NCBI GenBank assembly: GCA_016215115.1
Contig: JACRLN010000019.1
Location: 1-47,817, forward strand
DNA length: 47,817 bases
DNA from: Nitrospirota bacterium
Lineage (GTDB): Bacteria; Nitrospirota; Thermodesulfovibrionia; UBA6902
Direction: 5' to 3'
The translations under genes were made by a program, and so were the position numbers. Position 1 is the stretch's first letter. The number at the start of each line of letters is the position of its first letter. The notes beneath the pieces were generated by a model. It saw only the letters and a list, made by a program, of their open reading frames with translations, made no database searches and had not been told where the DNA came from. This document shows, one piece after another, positions 8,285-15,789 of this stretch.

Positions 8285-9508
8285 TCAATTTCTTACATTT
8301 ACATTCCTGACCCCCGAGGGTTTCCACGCAGGGGATATGACGCCCGGCGGTTCTGCTTGTTCAAGATAAGACGCCCAGGTGATGGTGAAGTCCCCGTATT
8401 TGTCATTGATGGAATCAACTGCATTGAGGATGGATTTCTCTTTTGCCCTGTAATCGAATAATGCCATTTGATCATTGTCGTCCCTCTTGAGATGCGAGAG
8501 GGTGACGCCGATCAACCTGATACTGTCCTTCAGCCTTATCGCATTGAGGATGCTCAATGCATAACGGTAAATCTCGTGGGTAATGTTCGTGTGGTCAGGC
8601 AGGGTTGTCTGCTTTGTAAAGGTTTCAAAATCAGGATACCTTATGGTGAGAGTGACCTTCCTCCCAATAAAGCCGTATCTTCTGGCTCTCCTTCCGACCA
8701 TTGCGCTTAATTTCAAAATCTGCGCCTCTATTTTTTTCCTGTCGGATATGTCTTTTGGAAGGGTCATGCTGTGCCCTATGGATTTGGGGTCTTCTTCCCT
8801 GACGATGAGAGGTCTGTGACAGATTCCCTGTCCCATCAACTTCAACGTTTCACCGGTGATGCCGAATTTATTTCTCAGCAAACTTGCCGGTGCATTTCCC
8901 AGTTCACCGCAGGTCCTTATCCCAAGCTCTGCAAGCCTCTGTTCAGTTGCGGAACCGATGCCCCACAGTTCCTTTACAGGAAGGTCTTTAAGGAGAGATT
9001 GCATACTGTCTCCCTTTATCCACATAAACCCGTCCGGCTTTGCAAGATCGCTTGCAAGTTTTGCCATTAAAATATTTGGCGCTATGCCGACAGTGCAATT
9101 TATTCCGAACTGCTTTTTGATTGTGTTTTTAATTAAGAACCCGATAGCCTCAGGACCTCCAAAGAGATGGTGGGTTGTTGTTATATCGAGGAAGGCTTCG
9201 TCTATGGAGTAAATTTCAACATCAGGGGTGAACCTGCTGTAGATTTTGGAAAGCTCTTTACAGGTGTGAGTATATTTCCCGTTATCCCCTACAACAAAGA
9301 TGATATGCGGGCAAAGCTTCTTCGCCTCATAAGTATTCATCCCGGTTTTTACGCCGAATTTTCTGGCCTCGTAGGAGCGGGTCGTAATTACAGTCCTGTG
9401 GCCGGAGCCGATGACCGCTATTGCTTTGCCCCGTAATCGCGGATTCGCCTGCTGTTCTACAGAGGCAAAAAAGGCGTCCATGTCTATACAGAGGATTATG
9501 TTTTTCAT
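8285..9508 (-). CDS. dinB: DNA polymerase IV (Y-family translesion polymerase)
   Basis: This 407-aa Y-family polymerase has the palm metal-binding residues in IDMDAFFASVE (D9, D11) and SIDEAFLD (D103, E104), the YEARKFGVKTGM finger region, HhH-type thumb (KELWGIGSATEQRLAELGI) and the little-finger domain. The length is slightly above the E. coli protein. It synthesises DNA across lesions in the SOS response. It is the last gene of a minus-strand block with lexA (10271-10870) and two small genes, so LexA control is likely. No C-terminal beta-clamp box is obvious to me, although QMALFDY (about 370) is a good candidate internal clamp-binding motif. Confidence 0.95.
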   Translation of the reverse strand: MKNIILCIDMDAFFASVEQQANPRLRGKAIAVIGSGHRTVITTRSYEARKFGVKTGMNTYEAKKLCPHIIFVVGDNGKYTHTCKELSKIYSRFTPDVEIYSIDEAFLDITTTHHLFGGPEAIGFLIKNTIKKQFGINCTVGIAPNILMAKLASDLAKPDGFMWIKGDSMQSLLKDLPVKELWGIGSATEQRLAELGIRTCGELGNAPASLLRNKFGITGETLKLMGQGICHRPLIVREEDPKSIGHSMTLPKDISDRKKIEAQILKLSAMVGRRARRYGFIGRKVTLTIRYPDFETFTKQTTLPDHTNITHEIYRYALSILNAIRLKDSIRLIGVTLSHLKRDDNDQMALFDYRAKEKSILNAVDSINDKYGDFTITWASYLEQAEPPGVISPAWKPSGVRNVNVRN

Positions 9509-9525
9509 TCATCCGAAATATCTGA

Positions 9526-9681
9526 CTATTTCTCACTGCATTGCCTGACAACAATGTCAAAGATCTCTTCCATAACTTCCCTGTCTTTGATCATTCTTCT
9601 TATAACACCCTCTCTTTCATTTTTGGGCAATTCCTTTAAGGCCCTCCAGAACAACTCTGATGATGCTTCTTTGATTGTCAT
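9526..9681 (-). CDS. Small helical protein (51 aa) upstream of dinB
   Basis: This gene starts with ATG at 9681 and ends with TAG at 9526-9528. It has a strong GAGGGGG ribosome binding site about nine bases upstream. The protein begins MTIKEASSELFWRALKELP and is amphipathic and helical throughout, with alternating Glu and Arg/Lys. It ends 17 bases before dinB starts, on the same strand, so the two are probably one transcript. I do not know a function. Small proteins with the same MTIKEA...FW.ALK pattern occur in related bacteria as far as I recall. Confidence 0.75.
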   Translation of the reverse strand: MTIKEASSELFWRALKELPKNEREGVIRRMIKDREVMEEIFDIVVRQCSEK

Positions 9682-9709
9682 ATTCTCTGCCCCCTCTCTT
9701 ATTAAAGTG

Positions 9710-9800
9710 CAAAAGTGCGGAAGTCAGAAAGTCCGGAAGTAAGATGGAAGAACTTATGTGCTTTCTCACTTCCACCCTTCCGCGCTTCCGATCTCCTATG
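9710..9800. repeat. GGAAGT/ACTTCC text-like palindromic repeat
   Basis: The sequence GTGCGGAAGTCAGAAAGTCC...CTTCCGCGCTTCCGATCTCC forms an imperfect long hairpin. A second copy lies at 25021-25079, and a fragment (CTTCTCCGCTTCCGC) lies near 13985. Confidence 0.65.
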
Positions 9801-10038
9801 TCTCCACTCCCTCCAGCCTCCAAACTATCAAACCCGTATCAAAGCTTAATTCATATAGCGTACTTCCATCTGTGACGGAAAAATGGAGCAGCTTGTTTTG
9901 TCCGTTCAACGTACTCCATTCGTAAGTGATTTCTTTGATATCAATCTGCCTGCCGGACCATTTGAATCTCATTGGTTTGAGTTTTACACTTCCTCCAAAG
10001 GCGGCAATAACGGATATCTGTTCTCCTATTTCAAGCAT
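9796..10038 (-). CDS. Small beta-rich protein in the SOS block
   Basis: This 80-aa protein begins MLEIGEQISVIAAFGG and carries a beta-rich core: FKWSGRQIDIKEITYEW, then LLHFSVTDGSTLYELSFD and a final W-x-LE. The alternating hydrophobic strands and Trp pattern recall the small DUF6504-like proteins that accompany Y-family polymerases in some bacteria. That resemblance is by eye only. It is on the same strand as lexA and dinB, between them. The start at 10038 has no clear ribosome binding site. The 3' end overlaps the repeat at 9710-9800 by a few bases. Confidence 0.7.
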   Translation of the reverse strand: MLEIGEQISVIAAFGGSVKLKPMRFKWSGRQIDIKEITYEWSTLNGQNKLLHFSVTDGSTLYELSFDTGLIVWRLEGVET

Positions 10039-10132
10039 AGCTTTTAATTAACAATGACTAATGATCAATGAACAATTAAGGAAGAGTTTTTCAATTAGCA
10101 TGGTAATAAATTCATTAAGTTTGTGTTTCTTT

Positions 10133-10200
10133 GTCATTCCGGCTTGCCCGGAATCTTTTTCTAAGAAGGATTCCCGACGCGCTTTGCTTGCGGGAATGAC
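10133..10200. repeat. GTCATTCC-type dispersed palindromic element
   Basis: It is bounded by GTCATTCCGGCTTGCCCGGAATC at the left and a GATTCCCG...CGGGAATGAC arm at the right, giving a two-armed palindrome of 68 bp. Other copies lie at 23985-24088, 25954-26012 and 39854-39949. The flanks (10044-10085 and 10230-10268) hold two further text-like repeats built from AACAATTA and CATAACTC words, so the whole lexA-to-80-aa gap is repeat DNA. Confidence 0.75.
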
Positions 10201-10270
10201 GTCCTCCTGGTTTTACCAATCTCTTACCCCTTACCGCTTACCTCATAACTCATAACCCATAACTCTTCTT

Positions 10271-10870
10271 TCATATCTTCCTGATTACGCCGATAACTTT
10301 ACCTATGATGATTACTTCATCTGATTTGTGTGTTGCCGGCTCCATGTTCCTGTTTTCCGGTTTTAATGTTATCTTGTCCTTCTCCTTGAATACCCTCTTT
10401 ACTGTAGCTTCATCTCCTATAAGTACAACTCCTGTTTCTCCATTTTTTATAGTGGACTGCGGTCTCACTATCACAAAGTCGCCGTCAAGTATTCCCGCAT
10501 CTGTCATGCTGTCGCCGGTTACCTTTAACGAAAATGCGTCTTCCGCCGGAAAAAGTGTTTTATCAATAAAGATGTGTGAATTGATTTCTTCAACAGCAAG
10601 TATCGGCTTGCCAGCCCTTATCTTTCCTGCCACAGGAGCCATGATACCGTCTGATCGACGGAGTCCCGGTATCTCTAAGCCCCTTGATCTTGCAGGGTTG
10701 ATCTTTATAAATCCCTTCCTCTCGATTGCCTTAAGATGCATCCTTGCCGCGGCCCAGAGTATTCCAAAGCGCTCGCCTATTTCCCTGACAGTCGGAGGGT
10801 ATCCGGACTTTTGCAGATATTCTTTGAGGAAATCCAGAATTTTTTTCTGTTTGTCAGTTAGAGTTAACAT
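10271..10870 (-). CDS. lexA: LexA SOS repressor
   Basis: The 199-aa protein has an N-terminal winged HTH (about 1-65, with PPTVREIGERFGI as the recognition region) and a C-terminal S24 autoprotease. The self-cleavage bond Ala81-Gly82 (VAGKI), catalytic Ser121 (TGDSM) and Lys158 (ATVKR) are all in place. The repressor is expected to self-cleave with RecA on DNA damage and derepress SOS genes, including dinB on the same strand. A strong promoter with a palindrome sits directly on the start codon. The recognition helix has the unusual run LWAAARMHL, so its operator may differ from the E. coli or Bacillus type. Confidence 0.96.
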   Translation of the reverse strand: MLTLTDKQKKILDFLKEYLQKSGYPPTVREIGERFGILWAAARMHLKAIERKGFIKINPARSRGLEIPGLRRSDGIMAPVAGKIRAGKPILAVEEINSHIFIDKTLFPAEDAFSLKVTGDSMTDAGILDGDFVIVRPQSTIKNGETGVVLIGDEATVKRVFKEKDKITLKPENRNMEPATHKSDEVIIIGKVIGVIRKI

Positions 10871-10871
10871 A

Positions 10872-10908
10872 TATACATATGTATACTATATCCGGGTTGT
10901 TTTGTCAA
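10872..10908 (-). promoter_or_regulatory. lexA promoter with overlapping palindrome; near-leaderless
   Basis: Reading leftward, TTGACA (10908-10903), a 17-base spacer and TATACA (10885-10880) make a near-consensus promoter. The perfect 14-bp palindrome TATACATATGTATA (10872-10885) covers the -10 box and ends one base before the lexA ATG at 10870. The expected transcription start therefore falls on or within a few bases of the start codon, and there is no ribosome binding site. The palindrome is the best candidate for LexA autoregulation. Confidence 0.65.
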
Positions 10909-10949
10909 GAAGCGGTGGTGTGGTGGTAGAATAGGACTGGGATACTAAG

Positions 10950-12017
10950 ATGATAAACATTGATTCTATTGCTGCACAGGTTAAGCTCAACTGTAATATT
11001 TCAGATGCCAGATACTGGGGATATTATTTGCCGTGCGGGCTGCTCCTCAGGCTGAGGGATCTATACAGGATCGAAAACGGATCAAGGCCCTGGGAAAAAA
11101 TAGGGTCTGACAAGATCGCAGGCTGGATAGGAACAAGGGAAAGATTGTGGCAGGAACTTGAGACCAATGATTTTCATCACATAATTATAGGGAATGAAAA
11201 ATACAGACCATTTGACGTGAAGGGCATAAATGCGGCGCTTCAGGGGCATGGATTTATTTACGGGGCCGGTTACGGCAATCTCCTGAAACCGGTATTCATA
11301 CTTGCGGAGCTTATCAAAAAGGATAAGATCGGCAGATATGATATTTATGTGCTGGGAAGAGAGAGGGCACGCGACCTTTCAACCGTTCCCGCGATGATAC
11401 AGGGGAATACGATCATCCTCAGATATGAGACAGTGAATTTATTTTTCTGGGACAGGTTCGAGGAAATGAAGGCAAGAAAATCCAGCGGTGCGCTGTATCA
11501 CGCCTTTGCCGAATATGGCATTTCAAAAGAGGAGCTCAGCCAAATTTCTGCTGAAAAACTCGAAAAGAATCTTGCAAAGATCACCCGTGAGGAAATTTCA
11601 ACTTATATTTATCATGAATTTGGCGAGGCCTCGCAGAGAAGGCTCCTTGGCAACTGGTGGAAAGAACTCCTGCTGAAACTTCCATACAGCAGGGCGGAAA
11701 TGTTTTTGAGAAGTTTAAAAGATGTCCTTGCCGATACGTGCGATAAAGGGATGCTGTCATACGTGATCAAAAATAAAAAAGCAGGGTCCCTGTTTTTTTA
11801 CATTGCATTGCCGGGGGGACTCAGAAGGAACATTTTTCCGGAAATAGTGACGGCATATGAAGAATTCATAAAGACGCGCGACTGGAATATCGTTGAGAAG
11901 GCACGGTTGGCGGGGTATAACAGAGCAAAAGGGTATGTGGCTGAGCTAAGAAAGATTTATGATGCAGGTAACATATCCGCTGAGATCATAGAGCAGGAAC
12001 TGATAATGAAGGATTGA
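10950..12017 (+). CDS. Conserved 355-aa protein divergent from lexA
   Basis: The protein is cytosolic, with no signal peptide or membrane segment. It is mainly helical and shows no catalytic motif that I can name. It starts MINIDSIAAQVKLNCNISDA and contains conserved-looking aromatic and Gly stretches (ARYWGYYLPCGLLLRLRD, HGFIYGAGYGNLLKP, YIYHEFGEASQRRLLGNWW). The pattern recalls the uncharacterised Sfum_1244-type family of Desulfobacterota and Nitrospirota, but I cannot confirm that. It is transcribed away from lexA, 79 bases apart, so it may share the same control region. A DUF4143 ATPase follows 85 bases later with its own promoter. Confidence 0.75.
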   Translation: MINIDSIAAQVKLNCNISDARYWGYYLPCGLLLRLRDLYRIENGSRPWEKIGSDKIAGWIGTRERLWQELETNDFHHIIIGNEKYRPFDVKGINAALQGHGFIYGAGYGNLLKPVFILAELIKKDKIGRYDIYVLGRERARDLSTVPAMIQGNTIILRYETVNLFFWDRFEEMKARKSSGALYHAFAEYGISKEELSQISAEKLEKNLAKITREEISTYIYHEFGEASQRRLLGNWWKELLLKLPYSRAEMFLRSLKDVLADTCDKGMLSYVIKNKKAGSLFFYIALPGGLRRNIFPEIVTAYEEFIKTRDWNIVEKARLAGYNRAKGYVAELRKIYDAGNISAEIIEQELIMKD

Positions 12018-12065
12018 AATTTCCAAGATCAAATCCCAAACAACAAATTTGTGTCCTGTGATTTA

Positions 12066-12094
12066 TTGACATCGATGTAAAAATGCATTACAAT
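12066..12094 (+). promoter_or_regulatory. Leaderless promoter of the first DUF4143 ATPase
   Basis: TTGACA (12066-12071), a 17-base spacer and TACAAT (12089-12094) place the expected start on the ATG at 12103. The inverted repeat ATGTAAAA (12076-12083) / TTTTACAT flanks an internal ATGCAT palindrome between and over the two boxes, suggesting a repressor site. The second DUF4143 ATPase (26712) has the same layout. Confidence 0.65.
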
Positions 12095-12102
12095 TTTACA
12101 TT

Positions 12103-13254
12103 ATGGTAAACAGAGCCCTGAAGCTGCCGGCTAATAAATCATTTTTTCTCTTCGGTCCCAGACAAACAGGGAAGACCACCCTAATCAACAGTGTTTTCAA
12201 GGACAAGATCTATAAGATCAATCTTTTGCTGAGCGATCAGTTCTTTAAATATTCAAAAGACCCGTCACTTCTGAGAAGAGAGGTCATGGAGAAAAGGAAA
12301 AGCATAAAGCATGTCTTTATAGATGAGGTGCAACGCGTCCCTGAACTTTTAAATGAGGTGCAGCATCTTATTGACAGCACATCGTTATATTTTATCATGT
12401 CCGGATCGAGCGCAAGAAAACTCAAGCGCGGCTATGCAAATCTCCTCGGTGGACGGGCCGTGCAACGTTTTCTTTTTCCTTTTATGTGGCAGGAAGTCTC
12501 CAGGAAGGCCCAACTTATTCATTTCCTGCGTTTTGGGTCACTGCCGCCTGTCTTTCTTGCTGAGACAGAATCAGACAAAATCGACCTTCTGAACGCATAT
12601 GTTGATATTTACCTCCGTGAAGAGATCCAGGCAGAGGGTATTGTCCGGCAGATAGGCGCATTTTCGAGATTTCTCGATATGGCGGCCAGTCAGTTTGGAG
12701 AGATCGTTAACTATTCTACAGTTGCACGAGAATGCCAGCAGGCTGTTATGACTGTTAAAACATATTATGAGATCCTCGTTGATACACTTATTGGTTTTCG
12801 TCTGGAGCCGTGGAGAAAGAGCGTGCGGAAACGCCTTTCCGGACACCCGAAATTTTACCTGTTCGACAATGGCGTTACGAACATCATTAACCGTTATGAC
12901 CACGCTATCTCCGATCCAAATCTCCTCGGCAGATTATTTGAGCAGTTTATCATCATAGAAACAATAAAATGGATAAAGACATCACAGAAGATGATCGATC
13001 TGTACTACTGGCGGACAAACACCGGAGCAGAGGTTGACCTGCTGGTGGAAAGATCAGGAAAGCTTACCGGCGCTTATGAAATAAAATGGTCCAAGACAGT
13101 TACCACAGCGCAGCTTACCGGCCTGAGATCTTTTCAGGAAGACTATCCGGATGTGCCGTGCCATGTAGTGTGCAATATAGATGAACCTTACAGGCTTGGT
13201 AAGGTACTTGTAATGAACTGGAAGCAGTTCCTGCAGGACCTGGTTAAAAGGTAG
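12103..13254 (+). CDS. AAA ATPase with DUF4143 C-terminal domain
   Basis: The 383-aa protein has an AAA-type P-loop (FGPRQTGKTT, about 17-27), Walker B (FIDEVQRVPEL, about 68-78), the sensor-type strand FIMSGSSARKL, and a C-terminal DUF4143 domain. That domain carries the nuclease-like run TGAEVDLLVE...AYEIKWSKT (a D...E-x-K pattern of the PD-(D/E)xK fold). Members are widespread mobile-like ATPases of unknown biological role. Some are suspected to be part of toxin-antitoxin or defence contexts. It has its own leaderless promoter. A paralogue with the same architecture is at 26712-27908. Substrate and role are unknown. Confidence 0.9.
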   Translation: MVNRALKLPANKSFFLFGPRQTGKTTLINSVFKDKIYKINLLLSDQFFKYSKDPSLLRREVMEKRKSIKHVFIDEVQRVPELLNEVQHLIDSTSLYFIMSGSSARKLKRGYANLLGGRAVQRFLFPFMWQEVSRKAQLIHFLRFGSLPPVFLAETESDKIDLLNAYVDIYLREEIQAEGIVRQIGAFSRFLDMAASQFGEIVNYSTVARECQQAVMTVKTYYEILVDTLIGFRLEPWRKSVRKRLSGHPKFYLFDNGVTNIINRYDHAISDPNLLGRLFEQFIIIETIKWIKTSQKMIDLYYWRTNTGAEVDLLVERSGKLTGAYEIKWSKTVTTAQLTGLRSFQEDYPDVPCHVVCNIDEPYRLGKVLVMNWKQFLQDLVKR

Positions 13255-13358
13255 TTTAGATGTCAGGAATTTGTTTGGTATTTGTGTTCCGGAATTTGTT
13301 ATTATTGGTTGTTCTTAATCTATAATTTGGATTTTGATATTTAGAATTTAATAATCAT
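13255..13358. repeat. AATTTGTTTGG-type text-like repeat before selC
   Basis: The gap is built from GGAATTTG, TTTGGTATTTG and GATTTTGATATTTAG words. Related words appear in mirrored form at 12018-12050. I see no gene or clear promoter for the tRNA in it. Confidence 0.45.
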
Positions 13359-13456
13359 GGGAGCGTATAGGGTTCTGGTGTCCCTCCCGGACTTCAAATC
13401 CGGTGTTGCCTGCCACAAGTGGGCAGTGTGGGTTCGATTCCCACACGCTCCCGCCA
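13359..13456 (+). tRNA. selC: Selenocysteine tRNA (TCA)
   Basis: The sequence has an 8-bp acceptor stem GGGAGCGT/ACGCTCCC, a long D-arm, an anticodon stem CCGGA/TCCGG with loop CTTCAAA (anticodon TCA), an extended variable arm (TGCC...GGCA) and a T-arm GTGTGGGTTCGATTCCCACAC-type stem, with GCCA encoded at the 3' end. These features are diagnostic for tRNA-Sec. No selenoprotein, selA or selB is visible in this window, so the tRNA serves genes elsewhere. Confidence 0.95.
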
Positions 13457-13648
13457 ATATTATAACGTTCTTCAAAACCAAGCACAAACCGTTCGCACAT
13501 AGTGATTATCTCCTTTCGTGAATTATATCAGGAATGATACATCTGGCGGGAGAGGGTTTGAGTGGGGGAGCACTTACGATCTTCCGCACTCTTGTACTTT
13601 CTGTCTCTCCATGTTTATACTTAATTACAAAAAAGGATTGGTTGGTAA
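13457..13648. other. Gap between selC and the PilZ gene
   Basis: No gene is evident. A possible weak promoter (TTGTAC around 13590, TTATAC around 13615) precedes the PilZ gene. The first 100 bases after selC look like decayed, formerly coding or mobile DNA, but I cannot name a source. Confidence 0.35.
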
Positions 13649-13963
13649 ATGGACCAAAGAATTTCTAAACGAGTTGCAGGCAAATACAGAGCTGAAATTC
13701 TTTACAGAAATAATATCTATGCCGGGGTTATAGAAAACATTTCATGGTCGGGAGCAAATGTGTTGACGGATCCGCTGGACCCTGAAATTGCTTTCTTGCC
13801 TGATGAATTATTAGATTTAAAATTTGAATCTCCTGCAGGAGAGACAGTCATTTTAAAATGCAAAATAATATGGTCGAGTAAAATACCGCCCGGTAATGAC
13901 AGGAATAGAATAGGAATGCAACTTTTGGAACGGCCATCGAAAGAGATTGCATTCTTTTTCTAA
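13649..13963 (+). CDS. Single-domain PilZ protein
   Basis: The 104-aa protein has the two cyclic-di-GMP-binding signatures of PilZ domains: RxxxR (R4-ISK-R8) at the N-terminus and NISWSG (the D/N-x-S-x-x-G motif, about 35-40), followed by the beta-barrel strands. It probably binds cyclic di-GMP in the cytosol and acts through a partner. No diguanylate cyclase or pilus gene is adjacent, so the output is unknown. Confidence 0.88.
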   Translation: MDQRISKRVAGKYRAEILYRNNIYAGVIENISWSGANVLTDPLDPEIAFLPDELLDLKFESPAGETVILKCKIIWSSKIPPGNDRNRIGMQLLERPSKEIAFFF

Positions 13964-14085
13964 TAATATCTCTCCATTTTCTTGCTTCTCCGCTTCCGCT
14001 TAAGGGGATTGACTTCAGGTTGATATTGAATTATTCTTTCCAAAAAGCATCATTAAATTTGCAGACGGAGTAACCCGGTATTTAT

Positions 14086-15714
14086 ATGAACAACTTTCGC
14101 CATAAATTTAACCCGATCCATACGATACTCATAATAGTCCTTTTAACATATTCCGTTTTCATTATTGCCACGTGTCACTACGAAAGATTGACCGGTGATG
14201 CTACCATATATCTGAGTATCGCTGAAAAATATATCAGGGGTGATTTCAGCAACGCGATCAATGGCTACTGGGGACCGCTTCTGTCATGGTTATTGATCCC
14301 CTTTTTATACCTTGGATCATCCCATCTGTTCGCTATCAATGCCCTGAATCTGATTTTCGGCCTGTTGACGATAATAGGTGTGTGGAGATTGTCATACAAG
14401 TTTCAAATAAATGAGAAGACCGGAAGTATCATTTTACTTCCGATGATCCCTGTTCTTTTGTTTATTTCACTCATAGAGCCTATGGATTTCTTACTCTTAT
14501 GTATACTGATATTCTATCTTAATGTTGTATTCAGGAAAGACTATCCGGACAGGGTATCTCATGGTTTATTCAGCGGCGTGCTGGGCGCATGTGCGTATTT
14601 TGCCAAACCGTACGGATTACCATTTTTTATCAGCCACTTTTTGTTGATCAACGCATGTCATTACTTTGGGAGTTCATTTAAAGAGCACAAAAAAAACGTG
14701 CTGAGAAATGCTGTTGCAGGGCTTGTCATGTTTTCGCTTCTAAGCAGTGTCTGGATCGCTTTAATCAGTAATAAATACAATGAGTTCACCTTCAGCACAA
14801 TGGGAAAACCTAACTTTGCACAATTGGGTCCCGGGTTGCCGGATGAATATCTTGTATATGGTGACCCCATATTTTACGAAGGATTTTATAATCCGCCGGA
14901 TAAGAATTCATTTGTTGTTTACGAAGACCCCACTTATGCCAAAAAAATAATGCCCTGGAGCCCGCTGAAATCATGGAGCTATTTTAAGCATTTTATAAAG
15001 CTAATATCGAGAAACATCCATGAAGGTCTTCGTATATATGAGTCTTATTCCAGGCTGTCAATTACCATTATTATCGCATATATATTATTAATTTTCGCTC
15101 AGCCCTTTCATAAACTTTTCTCGCGTGGTGAAATACTTTATCCATTATTAACTATCATTTTATACACTGGAGGGTACACTCTATTCCATTTTGAGGCGCG
15201 GTATTTATGGATCGTTAATATTCTTCTCCTGCTGATGGGCGGCAAGGTACTCCATGAATTATTTCAAAATGAGTTTTTTAAGAATAAGACAATAAAGAAT
15301 ATTTTAATAGTATTTTTCATATTATCTTTTATACTGACCCCGATAAAATCATTCATCGAGATAGGCAAAAAAAATATTAATAAGGAGATGTATATTCTCG
15401 GTACAGAATTGAGTAAACGGTATAATATTCATGGCAATATCGCATCAAATAGGGAAAAGGTGGAAATTTCAACACACGACGCATGGCATCAGACCTTCCG
15501 CCTGGCTTACTGGTTAAAAAGCAGATATTACGGTCAGGCCAGGGAAAATATTAGTGATGAGGAGTTGGAAAGCGAATTGAAAAAGTATAATATCGATTAT
15601 TACTTTTTCTGGGGTGACCCGAACAGCGCCCCTGAATTTTTATCGCAATACAGGGATTTAACCCGCGGCGAGATACCGGGTTTAACGATCTATTTTTTGA
15701 ATAACAGAAAATAA
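14086..15714 (+). CDS. Polytopic membrane glycosyltransferase-like protein (GT39/ArnT type)
   Basis: The 542-aa protein has an N-terminal transmembrane helix followed by the GT-C-type acidic site TGDATIYLSIAEKYIRGDF (first extracytoplasmic loop), about nine to eleven further hydrophobic helices and a soluble C-terminal domain of roughly 120 residues. This layout fits lipid-linked-sugar transferases of the GT39/ArnT/PMT-like superfamily, with the active Asp (about 38) after the first helix. The acceptor and sugar are unknown. It is a single gene after the PilZ gene and ends before a bidirectional terminator. Confidence 0.8.
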   Translation: MNNFRHKFNPIHTILIIVLLTYSVFIIATCHYERLTGDATIYLSIAEKYIRGDFSNAINGYWGPLLSWLLIPFLYLGSSHLFAINALNLIFGLLTIIGVWRLSYKFQINEKTGSIILLPMIPVLLFISLIEPMDFLLLCILIFYLNVVFRKDYPDRVSHGLFSGVLGACAYFAKPYGLPFFISHFLLINACHYFGSSFKEHKKNVLRNAVAGLVMFSLLSSVWIALISNKYNEFTFSTMGKPNFAQLGPGLPDEYLVYGDPIFYEGFYNPPDKNSFVVYEDPTYAKKIMPWSPLKSWSYFKHFIKLISRNIHEGLRIYESYSRLSITIIIAYILLIFAQPFHKLFSRGEILYPLLTIILYTGGYTLFHFEARYLWIVNILLLLMGGKVLHELFQNEFFKNKTIKNILIVFFILSFILTPIKSFIEIGKKNINKEMYILGTELSKRYNIHGNIASNREKVEISTHDAWHQTFRLAYWLKSRYYGQARENISDEELESELKKYNIDYYFFWGDPNSAPEFLSQYRDLTRGEIPGLTIYFLNNRK

Positions 15715-15740
15715 TTACGACCAATATATTACCAATAAAA

Positions 15741-15772
15741 AAAGGGACGGGTTAGAAACCCGCCCCTTTTTG
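15741..15772. terminator. Bidirectional Rho-independent terminator
   Basis: AAAGGGaCGGGTT, loop AGA and AACCCGcCCCTTT form a stem with one mismatch, with an A-run on the left and a T-run on the right. It separates the convergent glycosyltransferase gene and the large secreted-protein gene and can serve both. Confidence 0.88.
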
Positions 15773-15789
15773 CTGAACTGTCTAATAAC

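Noticed and set aside
13518-13733. Plus-strand 71-codon ORF overlapping the PilZ gene
   Set aside because: It is out of frame with PilZ, whose signatures prove the other frame; the upstream part has no recognised domain.
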